64,000 nucleotides of DNA from a virus. The notes beneath the pieces were generated by a model. That model saw only the letters and a list, made by a program, of their open reading frames with translations. It made no database searches and was not told the DNA's origin. The stretch is taken from IMG/VR virus record IMGVR_UViG_3300027749_000095, positions 1-64,000 of that record, one strand, 5' to 3'. Of this stretch, positions 7,140 through 14,272 are shown in pieces (position 1 is the stretch's first letter; each line of letters begins with the position of its first letter). Position numbers and translations under genes: made by a program.

Positions 7140-7868
7140 ATGCAAGATATTTTAAAAGACCTCGTAGGTCATACACACAACCTGGGCTTTTTGCCACTAG
7201 TTAAAATTACCGGTGATAAAGACACTGTGATTGAATCTATGGCTGAAGACCGTAGTGTTATTCTCACTGGCAAAACACACAAGGCGGTAGATGAGTTTGA
7301 CTTCGTATTTGGTATGCCTAACTTAGACAAGTTAGCATTACATTTAAAGAATCCGGAATACAAAGAAGGTGCAACTATTGGTGTTGTTAAAGCACAAAGA
7401 AATGGCGTTGAAGTTCCAGTTGGATTACATTTTGAAAATGCTGCTAAGGATTTCATAAACGATTACCGTTTTATGAATAGTGACATTATCAACGAAAAAC
7501 TTAAATCAGTCAAGTTTAAGGGTGCAACATGGGATGTTGAATTTGAGCCTAGTGTTATAAGTATTCAACGACTGCGTTTGCAATCGGCAGCGCATACTGA
7601 ACAATCAACATTCCAAGTTAAAACAGAAAATGGTAACTTAGTTGTTTTCTTTGGTGATGCAAGTACACACGCAGGTTCATTTGTGTTACATGCTAATGTA
7701 GACGGCAAATTGAAACAAACATGGGCATGGCCTGTAAATCAAGTAATGGCAATTCTTGCACTTGATGGTGACAAGACTATGCGTATTGCAGATGCAGGCG
7801 CTATGCAAATTACAGTTGATTCAGGCCTTGCTGAATACAACTATATTTTACCGGCACAATCTAAATAA
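7140..7868 (+). CDS. 45: Sliding clamp, T4 gp45-like
   Basis: A ring-forming processivity factor that tethers the polymerase to DNA and in T4 also activates late transcription with gp33/gp55. It is 242 residues against 228 in T4. Gene order directly after gp43, the overall length, the opening segment (residues 1-15) and the repeated beta-rich halves with a C-terminal LAEYNYILPA support the call. Unlike enzymes it has no catalytic residues to check. It has its own sigma-70 promoter and ribosome binding site (AAAGGAA). The stop overlaps the dpdA start by one base (TAATG), so the DNA-modifying transglycosylase is translationally coupled to the clamp. Confidence 0.88.
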   Translation: MQDILKDLVGHTHNLGFLPLVKITGDKDTVIESMAEDRSVILTGKTHKAVDEFDFVFGMPNLDKLALHLKNPEYKEGATIGVVKAQRNGVEVPVGLHFENAAKDFINDYRFMNSDIINEKLKSVKFKGATWDVEFEPSVISIQRLRLQSAAHTEQSTFQVKTENGNLVVFFGDASTHAGSFVLHANVDGKLKQTWAWPVNQVMAILALDGDKTMRIADAGAMQITVDSGLAEYNYILPAQSK

Positions 7869-9547
7869 TGAATAAAAACCTGACTGCCAAGCAAAGCGAT
7901 TACGCCTACTTCTTGCCGGCCACATCAGGTTTCTACTCAACGTTCATAGGCAAGCAACGCTATGGAAATTATGTAGATCCTGCACGTATACCAGCAAGTT
8001 TAGCAAACGGTGTAGAAAGTCTCAATTATCTAAATCCAGATAAAGGTGCGTTCTACTTTAATCATTGCCTATACTCTGCAGGACACGCTAACTTAGATCT
8101 TACCAAACTAGATGAAACTGAGGACATGTTTCGTAATAGAGACCGAACAACAAGTTGGGTATTAGGTGACTCTGGTGGATTCCAGATCGGTAAAGGTGTA
8201 TGGGAAGGCGAGTGGCGTGACCCTACTGGTCCAGAAGTTGCTGCCATGTGGGCAGAAGTCAATGCTCGAGGTATTGAACTTGTACCACAACTGCATCCTA
8301 CTGGCGATCCCAAGACTGACAAGAATGGTAATCCAAAGTTTACCAAAGTAGATCATCCTAAGTTATATCAAGCAAGACTAGATGCCGCACAAAAAAAGCG
8401 CGAACAAGTGTTGGCTTGGATGGACACGCTTATGGACTACGGCATGGTACTTGATATTCCAGCATGGGTAGAACGTAGCCCTGCAGGACGTAAGGCCACT
8501 GGGATCACTTCATATGAACAAGCAGTTGAAGCGACCAAATACAATAATGAATACTTTATTAAACATCGCACAGGTGCTTGTAAATTTTTGAATGTATTGC
8601 AAGGAGAAACACATAAACAAGCTGAAGATTGGTATCAATCAATGAAAGCGTTTTGTGATACTAAGATTTATGGCGACAAAGCATTTAATGGCTGGGGTAT
8701 GGGTGGCCAGAACATGTGTGATATTCACCTTGTGCTTCTACGTCTAGTGGCTCTGAGATTTGACGGATTGTTAGAACAGGGTCAACATGATTGGATGCAC
8801 TTCTTAGGCACATCAAAGTTAGAATGGGCTGTGTTGCTAACTGACATTCAACGTGCTGTTCGAAAGTATCATAATCCAAACTTTACTATTAGCTTTGACT
8901 GTGCAAGTCCGTTCTTGGCAACTGCCAATGGACAGATTTATATCAACACAGAAACTGAAGATCGTACTAAATGGGTTTATCGTATGCAGGCCAGTGCAGA
9001 TGATAAAAAGTATGCCACTGACAGCCGATTGTTTAAAGATGCAGTATTACAAGATAAGATATTTGAAAAGTTTGAATCAAGTCCCATTATTGATCAAATA
9101 CAGATGAAAGAAATTTGCATCTATGCTCCCGGCGACCTAAATAAAAATGGTAAAGAGGGTGCAACAAGTTGGGATTCATTTAGTTATGCACTAATGATGG
9201 GACACAATGTTTGGATGCACTTGAATGCAGTACAGGAAGCAAATCGGCAATATGATTCGGGTAAATTACCATCAATGTTAGTTGACGAACGCTTTGATAG
9301 AGTGTACTATAAAGATATTGTAGAAGCTATATTTTCATGTGATAACCGAGATGATGCTAATGCTATTATTGAACACTACAGCAGATATTGGATGACCATT
9401 ATCGGTACACGTGGTGCTACTGGAAAGAAAACTGTTAATGCGGCAACTATGGCAAATGAACATTTTGAAATAGAAGTTAACTTGACTGTGGACAAAGTAG
9501 TTAAAGAAGACCCTAAAGAAAATAACTTTATGGATTTGTTTGAATAA
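7868..9547 (+). CDS. dpdA: DpdA-like DNA guanine transglycosylase
   Basis: A TGT-superfamily enzyme expected to swap guanine in DNA for a 7-deazaguanine base, altering phage DNA so that host restriction enzymes cut it less well. 559 residues. TGT hallmarks are present: GDSGGFQ with the acid/base Asp101; NVLQGE (242-247), equivalent to the TGT xxVQGG loop; GWGMGGQ (275-281); LGTS (313-316); and SFDCASPF with the expected nucleophile Asp344, matching the FDC(V/L)xP motif. The CxCxxC zinc site of tRNA TGTs is not visible. FolE, QueE and a QueD-like protein encoded nearby provide the precursor pathway. It starts on the last base of the clamp stop codon. Confidence 0.88.
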   Translation: MNKNLTAKQSDYAYFLPATSGFYSTFIGKQRYGNYVDPARIPASLANGVESLNYLNPDKGAFYFNHCLYSAGHANLDLTKLDETEDMFRNRDRTTSWVLGDSGGFQIGKGVWEGEWRDPTGPEVAAMWAEVNARGIELVPQLHPTGDPKTDKNGNPKFTKVDHPKLYQARLDAAQKKREQVLAWMDTLMDYGMVLDIPAWVERSPAGRKATGITSYEQAVEATKYNNEYFIKHRTGACKFLNVLQGETHKQAEDWYQSMKAFCDTKIYGDKAFNGWGMGGQNMCDIHLVLLRLVALRFDGLLEQGQHDWMHFLGTSKLEWAVLLTDIQRAVRKYHNPNFTISFDCASPFLATANGQIYINTETEDRTKWVYRMQASADDKKYATDSRLFKDAVLQDKIFEKFESSPIIDQIQMKEICIYAPGDLNKNGKEGATSWDSFSYALMMGHNVWMHLNAVQEANRQYDSGKLPSMLVDERFDRVYYKDIVEAIFSCDNRDDANAIIEHYSRYWMTIIGTRGATGKKTVNAATMANEHFEIEVNLTVDKVVKEDPKENNFMDLFE

Positions 9548-9584
9548 TATTACACGTGAAAACTTTCATGAAAAGAGTTATAAA

Positions 9585-9830
9585 ATGACCATGCCCGACG
9601 AACGATTTCGTGCAGTAGTACAAACTGAGAAATTCCTAAGAGAAATTCTTACTACCCCGCGAGTTCCTAAGAATATTAAAGATGGTGCTCGTTGGTGCTT
9701 ACGCCATTATCCCAGTAATTGGGACATGAAGATGGCCGCGGAGGGTGCACCGGATCACTTCCAAGAAACAATGGAACCGGTGACTAGACTTTTTAAACAA
9801 TACGAAGAGAGTAAAAAGAATGAAGCGTAA
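9585..9830 (+). CDS. BPSL0761-family small protein
   Basis: 81 residues with the family pattern PDER, then (T)xxFLxEIL, PRVPKNIKDGARWCLRHYPS and a C-terminal helix. The family is known from Burkholderia and other beta/gammaproteobacteria, mainly as an uncharacterised small protein. An upstream in-frame TTG at 9540 would extend it into the dpdA stop region, but the ATG at 9585 matches the family start (MTMPDER) and has AAAAGAG upstream, so it is preferred. Its last codons overlap the start of the next gene. The BPSL0761 relationship is a mild pointer to the host group. Confidence 0.75.
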   Translation: MTMPDERFRAVVQTEKFLREILTTPRVPKNIKDGARWCLRHYPSNWDMKMAAEGAPDHFQETMEPVTRLFKQYEESKKNEA

Positions 9831-10338
9831 TTATACAGACGGTATATCAGAAGATGTAATTTACTTTATTGGCAAGGAAGTAGAGCATACTCCTGCATAT
9901 GGTATGAACACTTTATTTGTTACCGGGGTTCAACCAGTAGATGAAATTGCATCAAAGTTAAATGGATGTATACACATTTTCTTTGGCGCTAATCATAGCT
10001 TCAATCCAGCACGTAATGACTACAATGGTTGGAGGGCTTGGGAGGATATGATTCAATTCTTTCTCGATAAAGATTATCTATGTAGTTTAGATATTCCAAT
10101 CAGTGCTGTAGAAGAATTTAATGACGGTGGATTAAATGAGCATAACAACTTTATTCCACAGATAAGAGTTACAATTCCTTATTTAAAATTATGGAATTAT
10201 AATACAATGCTTAAAATTGATGACAAAGATTTTAATGCAACGAATCCTGGGGTGTGGTCAGTGCCAATGGGTGCCATAACTCAGCGAAAGTACTTTACAC
10301 CATGGCGCAATTATAACAACGATGAGATTATCAAATGA
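9820..10338 (+). CDS. Conserved phage protein of unknown function in the dpdA cluster
   Basis: 172 residues, overlapping the upstream gene by 11 bases. It has an orderly alpha/beta pattern: a beta-strand with TLFVTGVQPVDEI (35-47), HIFFGANHSF (52-61), a Trp-rich helix GWRAWEDMIQFFLDK, then LCSLDIPISAVEEF, KIDDKDFNATNPGVW and a charged tail. The repeating strand-helix pattern suggests a small Rossmann- or TIM-half-like domain, but no nucleotide-binding, radical-SAM or nuclease motif is evident. I recall similar proteins in other marine T4-like phages without function. Placement between dpdA and the QueD-like gene makes it a candidate for handling or tailoring the modified base. Confidence 0.7.
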   Translation: MKRNYTDGISEDVIYFIGKEVEHTPAYGMNTLFVTGVQPVDEIASKLNGCIHIFFGANHSFNPARNDYNGWRAWEDMIQFFLDKDYLCSLDIPISAVEEFNDGGLNEHNNFIPQIRVTIPYLKLWNYNTMLKIDDKDFNATNPGVWSVPMGAITQRKYFTPWRNYNNDEIIK

Positions 10339-10460
10339 ACGAAACACAAGCTCAACAACTAATAGATGCAGTAACTAGACAAAATCAATTACTTGAAGGT
10401 ATTGATTGGAAACTGTGGGAATTGTTTAAACACATAGTCCCACAGGAAGAAAAGAAATGA
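10335..10460 (+). CDS. Small 41-residue protein
   Basis: ATG at 10335 overlaps the preceding stop (ATGA), and its own stop overlaps the start of the next gene (ATGA), so it fits exactly between two genes. The product (MNETQAQQLIDAVTRQNQ...) is a short amphipathic helix with heptad-like Leu/Ile spacing and an acidic-basic tail ending EEKK. Similar small coiled-coil-forming ORFs are common in phages. No function is assigned. Confidence 0.65.
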   Translation: MNETQAQQLIDAVTRQNQLLEGIDWKLWELFKHIVPQEEKK

Positions 10461-10879
10461 TTATAGGAAATGTAGTACCACTACAAAAAGATACAATGCG
10501 CCAAGATTGGCGTCCAAACAAAATGATTTGGGTTACCTTTAACAAAGAAGGTATGCACAAATACCCAGCCGCACTTACAGATCCTAACTTAGCAACAGGC
10601 GATGAGTATGATGTAAGTTTCCTGGGCTATCCGCATCGTCACATCTTCCACTTTAAAGTTTGGATTGGTGTTACACATGACGACCGTGATATTGAGTTTA
10701 TTCAGTTTAAACGCTGGTTGCTAAACTTGTACAAAGATAGTATACTAGCGTTAGACTACAAAAGTTGTGAAATGATGTCTGGAGATTTATATCAACAGAT
10801 TTCACAAAAGTATCCCAACCGTGAGGTTTGGATTGAGGTCTCCGAAGACGGGGAAAATGGTTCATTTATTAAGTACTAA
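10457..10879 (+). CDS. QueD/PTPS-like T-fold protein with altered active site
   Basis: 140 residues, the size of QueD (6-carboxytetrahydropterin synthase), which converts dihydroneopterin triphosphate to the precursor used by QueE. The QueD-type zinc ligands appear to be present: His34 in FNKEGMHKYPAA (compare F-x-AAH-RLP) and His60/His62 in YPHRHIFHFKVWIG (compare HGHxFxVxVxxxG), followed by a DDRDIEFIQFKRWL segment like the GMVxDFxxLK strand-helix. However, the catalytic Cys expected four residues before the HxH is Leu56, and the Asp-His pair is Asp100-Tyr101. It may have shifted chemistry or be an inactive relative. FolE and QueE in the window support a pathway role. The assignment is by eye. 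Confidence 0.55.
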   Translation: MIIGNVVPLQKDTMRQDWRPNKMIWVTFNKEGMHKYPAALTDPNLATGDEYDVSFLGYPHRHIFHFKVWIGVTHDDRDIEFIQFKRWLLNLYKDSILALDYKSCEMMSGDLYQQISQKYPNREVWIEVSEDGENGSFIKY

Positions 10880-10891
10880 GGAAAAGCTACA

Positions 10892-11152
10892 ATGGCTAAG
10901 AATTATAAAGATGGCAATTACTTTGAAAATCGGCCCGACATTGTTCGGATCTTTGACGACCTAGAAAAGTTTTTAGATTTTTGCAGGTTTGAGTTGTTGC
11001 CATTTAACGAGGCAGATCTCTATAACAGAGACAGTCAAGTGTGGAATCAGTTCTACTATGCAAGTCGCCCTAAGAAGCCTTGGAACGGTGAAAAGAAACA
11101 ATGGACTGGCGAACGTAAGCCTTACCAAGGCACTAAACCACGCTACGCCTAA
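10892..11152 (+). CDS. Small conserved phage protein, basic C-terminus
   Basis: 86 residues with a folded-looking N-terminal half, IVRIFDDLEKFLDFCRFELLP, followed by YNRDSQVW and a repetitive basic, Trp-containing tail: KKPWNGEKK, QWTGERK and PYQGTKP. The tail looks disordered and could bind nucleic acid (inference). An AAGGAAAAG ribosome binding site precedes it, and its stop overlaps the glycosyltransferase start. I have seen similar small ORFs in T4-like phages but know of no function. Confidence 0.7.
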   Translation: MAKNYKDGNYFENRPDIVRIFDDLEKFLDFCRFELLPFNEADLYNRDSQVWNQFYYASRPKKPWNGEKKQWTGERKPYQGTKPRYA

Positions 11153-12243
11153 TGACTATCTTCTTAATCGATTTAGAATCGGTTGAGACAAGGTACACGG
11201 GGCAGTGGAAGTCCCATGTACCTAATCTCTTACGAAAGGCAGGACACAATGTCAACATTATATCAGGTCCTACGGATATTCCTAGTGCTACCACTCCTGG
11301 AGCATTTCTCAACTTCGGTGGCACTAATATATACAAAGCTAGTCAAGTGGAGCAGATGGGCCGTTTATTTTGCGACGGAGCCGTTCGCCCAGGTGATCAT
11401 TTTATATTTACTGATGCTTGGCACCCTGGTATCATCAATCTCAAGTACATGAGTGAACTGCTGGGCATTCCGGTAACCACACACGGTCTCTGGCATGCTG
11501 GATCATATGATCCGCAAGACTTTCTTGGACGCTTGGTCGGAAACAAGCCTTGGGTTAGAAACGCTGAGAGAAGTTTTTATTATGCGTTTGATCACAACTA
11601 CTTTGCCACTGAATTCCATGTTAAGCTGTTCTTTGATAATCTGTTACATGATTATCCAACAGAAAATCCTTGGTACGAAGAAGACTGGGCAGAACGTTAC
11701 GACAGTGGTAAAATTGTACTAACTGGTTGGCCCATGGATTATATGGAAGCTACGTTAACTATGTATAAAGGCATGCCCAAGCGTGACCTTATACTGTTCC
11801 CTCATCGCATAGCGCCAGAGAAACAAGTTGAAATCTTCCGGGACCTTAAGCATCATTTGCCTCAATATGAATTTATCGTGTGCCAAGACCAGGAACTAAC
11901 AAAGAACGAATATCATAACTTGCTGGGCGAAGCTAAGATGGTGTTTAGCTGTAGTTTGCAAGAAACCCTAGGCATTGGCTGCTATGAAGGTGCTATTGTA
12001 GATGCTATTCCAATGGTACCTGACCGGCTTAGTTATACTGAAATGTATTTAGATACATTTAAGTATGAAAGTAAATGGACCGAGAGTTATGATGCGTATA
12101 CTGTATATCGACCAGATCTTTGCCGTGCCATTATATCACATATGGATAATTATAAAACTAGATTACCTATGTTAAAAAAACAAACGGAGATATTAAATGA
12201 GCGATTCTTCTCAGCTGCCGAACTCATTAGACGATTTAACTAA
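11152..12243 (+). CDS. GT-B-type glycosyltransferase
   Basis: 363 residues. The C-terminal half has the GT-B/GT4 pattern: a strand leading to FPHRIAPEKQVEIFRDL (about 222-238), resembling the RxxxxKG sugar-phosphate loop, and a SLQETLGIGCYEGAI motif (about 272-286), equivalent to the ExxGxxxxEA donor-binding segment. The N-terminal half has alternating strands and helices suited to an acceptor domain. It could glucosylate DNA, as T4 alpha/beta-GTs do, or a cell-surface or virion glycan; sequence alone does not decide. Its location among base-modification genes favours DNA or precursor modification. The next ORF begins inside its last 47 bases. Confidence 0.75.
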   Translation: MTIFLIDLESVETRYTGQWKSHVPNLLRKAGHNVNIISGPTDIPSATTPGAFLNFGGTNIYKASQVEQMGRLFCDGAVRPGDHFIFTDAWHPGIINLKYMSELLGIPVTTHGLWHAGSYDPQDFLGRLVGNKPWVRNAERSFYYAFDHNYFATEFHVKLFFDNLLHDYPTENPWYEEDWAERYDSGKIVLTGWPMDYMEATLTMYKGMPKRDLILFPHRIAPEKQVEIFRDLKHHLPQYEFIVCQDQELTKNEYHNLLGEAKMVFSCSLQETLGIGCYEGAIVDAIPMVPDRLSYTEMYLDTFKYESKWTESYDAYTVYRPDLCRAIISHMDNYKTRLPMLKKQTEILNERFFSAAELIRRFN

Positions 12244-12595
12244 TACTATAACTATTTTAGGTAGTTCAGAGACTGCTACTATTACGGTCCCTGAATTATA
12301 TCGGTATGATGAAACTATGTTATCGTCTGATTTTTGTAGTATTTCAACTATTCATTCAGCGTCGGCATGCCCAACAACATTTACCATCGCCGCAAGCGAT
12401 ACTATCACTATTAGTAATATCAATTCGTCATTTGGTTGGACTGTTTCTAAAGAGTGGATTGATGCATTTCCAGAATGGGCACGAGTTGATGACATGTGTA
12501 AACAATATCCATCATTAGAAATTGCTCTAAGAAATTTCCAAACCATTTATCAGCTTGTAAAGGATGACTATGATAATCCAGCACCTAAAAAATAA
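12197..12595 (+). CDS. Conserved small phage protein
   Basis: 132 residues starting inside the glycosyltransferase gene, with a good ribosome binding site (CGGAGAT). The first ~75 residues are Ser/Thr-rich and beta-like. The last ~55 residues (WTVSKEWIDAFPEWARVDD, then CKQYPSLEIALRNF) resemble a C-terminal module I recall on several T4-like phage proteins, with a WxxVxxMCxxYPxLxxAxxxF-like pattern and an ending KDDYDNP. No enzymatic residues. The N-terminus may be an added structural segment. Function unknown. Confidence 0.7.
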   Translation: MSDSSQLPNSLDDLTNTITILGSSETATITVPELYRYDETMLSSDFCSISTIHSASACPTTFTIAASDTITISNINSSFGWTVSKEWIDAFPEWARVDDMCKQYPSLEIALRNFQTIYQLVKDDYDNPAPKK

Positions 12596-13046
12596 ATTCT
12601 TTTCTTTTTTAGAAGGACGTGATCGTAAACGTATTATTATGGATAGACTATACGATGAGCCGCTGTTAACTCGATATTATGTTTTCTTAAAGAACCGTAA
12701 ATGGTTTCCATTTAATGTGTTTATTCATAAGTTTCATAAATCGGATCCTGATGATGTACATGATCATCCATGGCCATATTTTACACTGATCTTAAAAGGT
12801 GGGTACTATGAATACGTCCCAATATTCAATAACAACGGAGAAAAAATTGGAGAAACCAAACATTGGCGGAAGCCTGGTCATTTTCGCACTTGCAGTGCTA
12901 ATAGTTATCATCGCATTGAACTAGACCCTAGTGTAACTGCATGGACTCTATTCATGCCCGGACCTCAGAAAAGAGAATGGGGTTTTCTTGTAAACAACAA
13001 ATGGATACACAATGACATCTATCTCGAGTCCCGTAAAAACACTTAA
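12570..13046 (+). CDS. Cupin-like protein
   Basis: 158 residues from the ATG at 12570; an ATG two codons earlier at 12564 is too close to the AAAGG site. The core FHKSDPDDVHDHPWPYFTL, then LKGGYYEYVP, contains the HxH and glycine-turn pattern of cupin motif 1, and KPGHFRTCSANSYHRIEL resembles motif 2 with a later His. Cupins bind a metal and are found as dioxygenases, isomerases and sugar epimerases. It begins inside the preceding gene and ends inside the next one. The substrate is unknown; with a sugar dehydrogenase and glycosyltransferase nearby, a sugar-nucleotide or base-tailoring role is possible (inference). Confidence 0.75.
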   Translation: MIIQHLKNKFFSFLEGRDRKRIIMDRLYDEPLLTRYYVFLKNRKWFPFNVFIHKFHKSDPDDVHDHPWPYFTLILKGGYYEYVPIFNNNGEKIGETKHWRKPGHFRTCSANSYHRIELDPSVTAWTLFMPGPQKREWGFLVNNKWIHNDIYLESRKNT

Positions 13047-13461
13047 TACTGTAGGTGCTACAGTAGGTGGCATTGTGACTACTAACGGATTTAATGGAAC
13101 TAGTCATCCTTCGTATGGTGCTATTCCCCCATTAACAATTGGAAAAGTTTACACTACTAACGGTACTACTGGACAGTTTTTAATAAGTGGAGCCAATGGA
13201 ACTAATTGGTCGCATAATAATATTCCCGATAATGTTATGGTTGTTAAACAATCACCGCCAGAATTAGAAGTCAAAGGTCGCTTAGTGTTAAACGGACAAG
13301 ACTTAGAAGAACGGTTAAACACAATTGAAAAAGTCTTGTGTATACCCGAAAGAGATGTTATACTTGAAAAGAAGCATCCAAAGCTAAAAAGACTGTATGA
13401 CGAGTACATTGCGGCATTGGGAAAGTATAGAACATTTGAAGCAATAAAGGAATCAAAATAA
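13012..13461 (+). CDS. Probable virion-associated small protein
   Basis: 149 residues. The N-terminal ~75 residues are Gly/Thr/Asn-rich with a fibre- or decoration-like composition. The C-terminal part has the pattern LEVKGRLVLNGQDLEERLNT, then I-E-K-V-L-x-I-P, followed by charged helices, a module I recall at the C-termini of several T4-like phage structural proteins. It overlaps the cupin gene by 35 bases and abuts the next gene (TAATG). A tail or capsid decoration role is plausible, but the sequence does not prove it. Confidence 0.65.
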   Translation: MTSISSPVKTLNTVGATVGGIVTTNGFNGTSHPSYGAIPPLTIGKVYTTNGTTGQFLISGANGTNWSHNNIPDNVMVVKQSPPELEVKGRLVLNGQDLEERLNTIEKVLCIPERDVILEKKHPKLKRLYDEYIAALGKYRTFEAIKESK

Positions 13462-13691
13462 TGTTACACGAATCAATTAAGTTAAATGAATTCATGGCTA
13501 AGGAAGAAGCTGGTTTTAGACTTAGAGTCAAACACTGGAAGTGTGCCGGGCCTGTCAATTTAAATAGCCTCGAATTTACACAAGAGTGCATTGATGTAAA
13601 TGGTGAGGTAAATTTTAGCTCTACTTATAACTTTTTCCTAACTAATGATGAAATAAAATCATTGTGTAACGGATTAATGGCAATCAAATAA
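13461..13691 (+). CDS. Small phage protein, unknown
   Basis: 76 residues, starting on the last base of the previous stop codon and preceded by AAGGAATC. Mixed alpha/beta composition with two Cys residues; no motif recognised. The ending (TNDEIKSLCNGLMAIK) looks like a helix. It lies in the tightly packed run between the cupin and HIT genes. Confidence 0.6.
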   Translation: MLHESIKLNEFMAKEEAGFRLRVKHWKCAGPVNLNSLEFTQECIDVNGEVNFSSTYNFFLTNDEIKSLCNGLMAIK

Positions 13692-13704
13692 TTACAATGG
13701 TTAT

Positions 13705-14079
13705 ATGGCAACTGACTTAGAAAAGGCATTAAATGAAAAACGAGCACCATGGACTGACATTGAGTACAGAACAAAAGACTTTTGGATCTTCAGAGATGCA
13801 TATCCAGTTACCCAGGGGCATTTGTTATTTGTGCCTACCCAAGAGTCGAGTAACAATCTCTGGGAGTGCTACAAAGCAGCCTACAAGTTTGGATACGACG
13901 GTGTTGCAGCAGAACGTTGGGACGCTTTTAACATTGGGCAAAACTGCGGTGAAGCAGCCGGTCAAACAGTAATGTATCCGCATGTACACATGATTCCACG
14001 GCGCACTGGTGACATGGAAAATCCACGTGGCGGTGTTAGACATGTTATTCCAGAAAAAGGAAACTATGTCTCCAAGTGA
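13705..14079 (+). CDS. HIT-family nucleotide hydrolase/transferase-like protein
   Basis: 124 residues. HIT proteins act on nucleotide phosphoramidates, dinucleotides or AMP-conjugates through a His triad. The conserved block is present: GHLLFVP near 38-44, a long helix, then GQTVMYPHVHMIPRR. Aligning on the IPR end, the catalytic central His is His93 and the third is His95, but the first triad position is Tyr91 instead of His. The GGVRHVIPEKGNY tail matches HIT C-termini, whose GG and hydrophobic residues line the nucleotide site. In this context it may hydrolyse a nucleotide or modified-nucleotide by-product (inference). Confidence 0.8.
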   Translation: MATDLEKALNEKRAPWTDIEYRTKDFWIFRDAYPVTQGHLLFVPTQESSNNLWECYKAAYKFGYDGVAAERWDAFNIGQNCGEAAGQTVMYPHVHMIPRRTGDMENPRGGVRHVIPEKGNYVSK

Positions 14080-14272
14080 TCATGAAGTTATTGTAGACTG
14101 GCATATGCAAGGTGCTAATTGGTGGAACGAAACTTGTGCTATGGTATTAGAAGTATTTGGGTTGCCGGGCCATCGATTTGTTTACACTCCAAGCGAAGAC
14201 TTTATGACATTTTGTTTTAAGTCAAAAAAAGATGCAGACTTGTGTCGTATACTGTTAAGCGAACGATTATGA
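14066..14272 (+). CDS. Small phage protein, unknown
   Basis: 68 residues from ATG 14066, chosen because AAAAAGGAAAC directly precedes it; the frame also opens at an earlier ATG (14009) inside the HIT gene, which lacks such a site. Content: HEVIVDWHMQ, a Trp-rich segment, then LEVFGLPGHRFVYTPSEDFM and KSKKDADLCRILLSERL, suggesting a small alpha/beta fold. It overlaps HIT by 14 bases and the next gene by 4. No function recognised. Confidence 0.65.
   Translation: MSPSDHEVIVDWHMQGANWWNETCAMVLEVFGLPGHRFVYTPSEDFMTFCFKSKKDADLCRILLSERL

Noticed and set aside
9540-9584. TTG start for the BPSL0761-family gene
   Set aside because: No ribosome binding site and the family begins at MTMPDER, matching ATG 9585.
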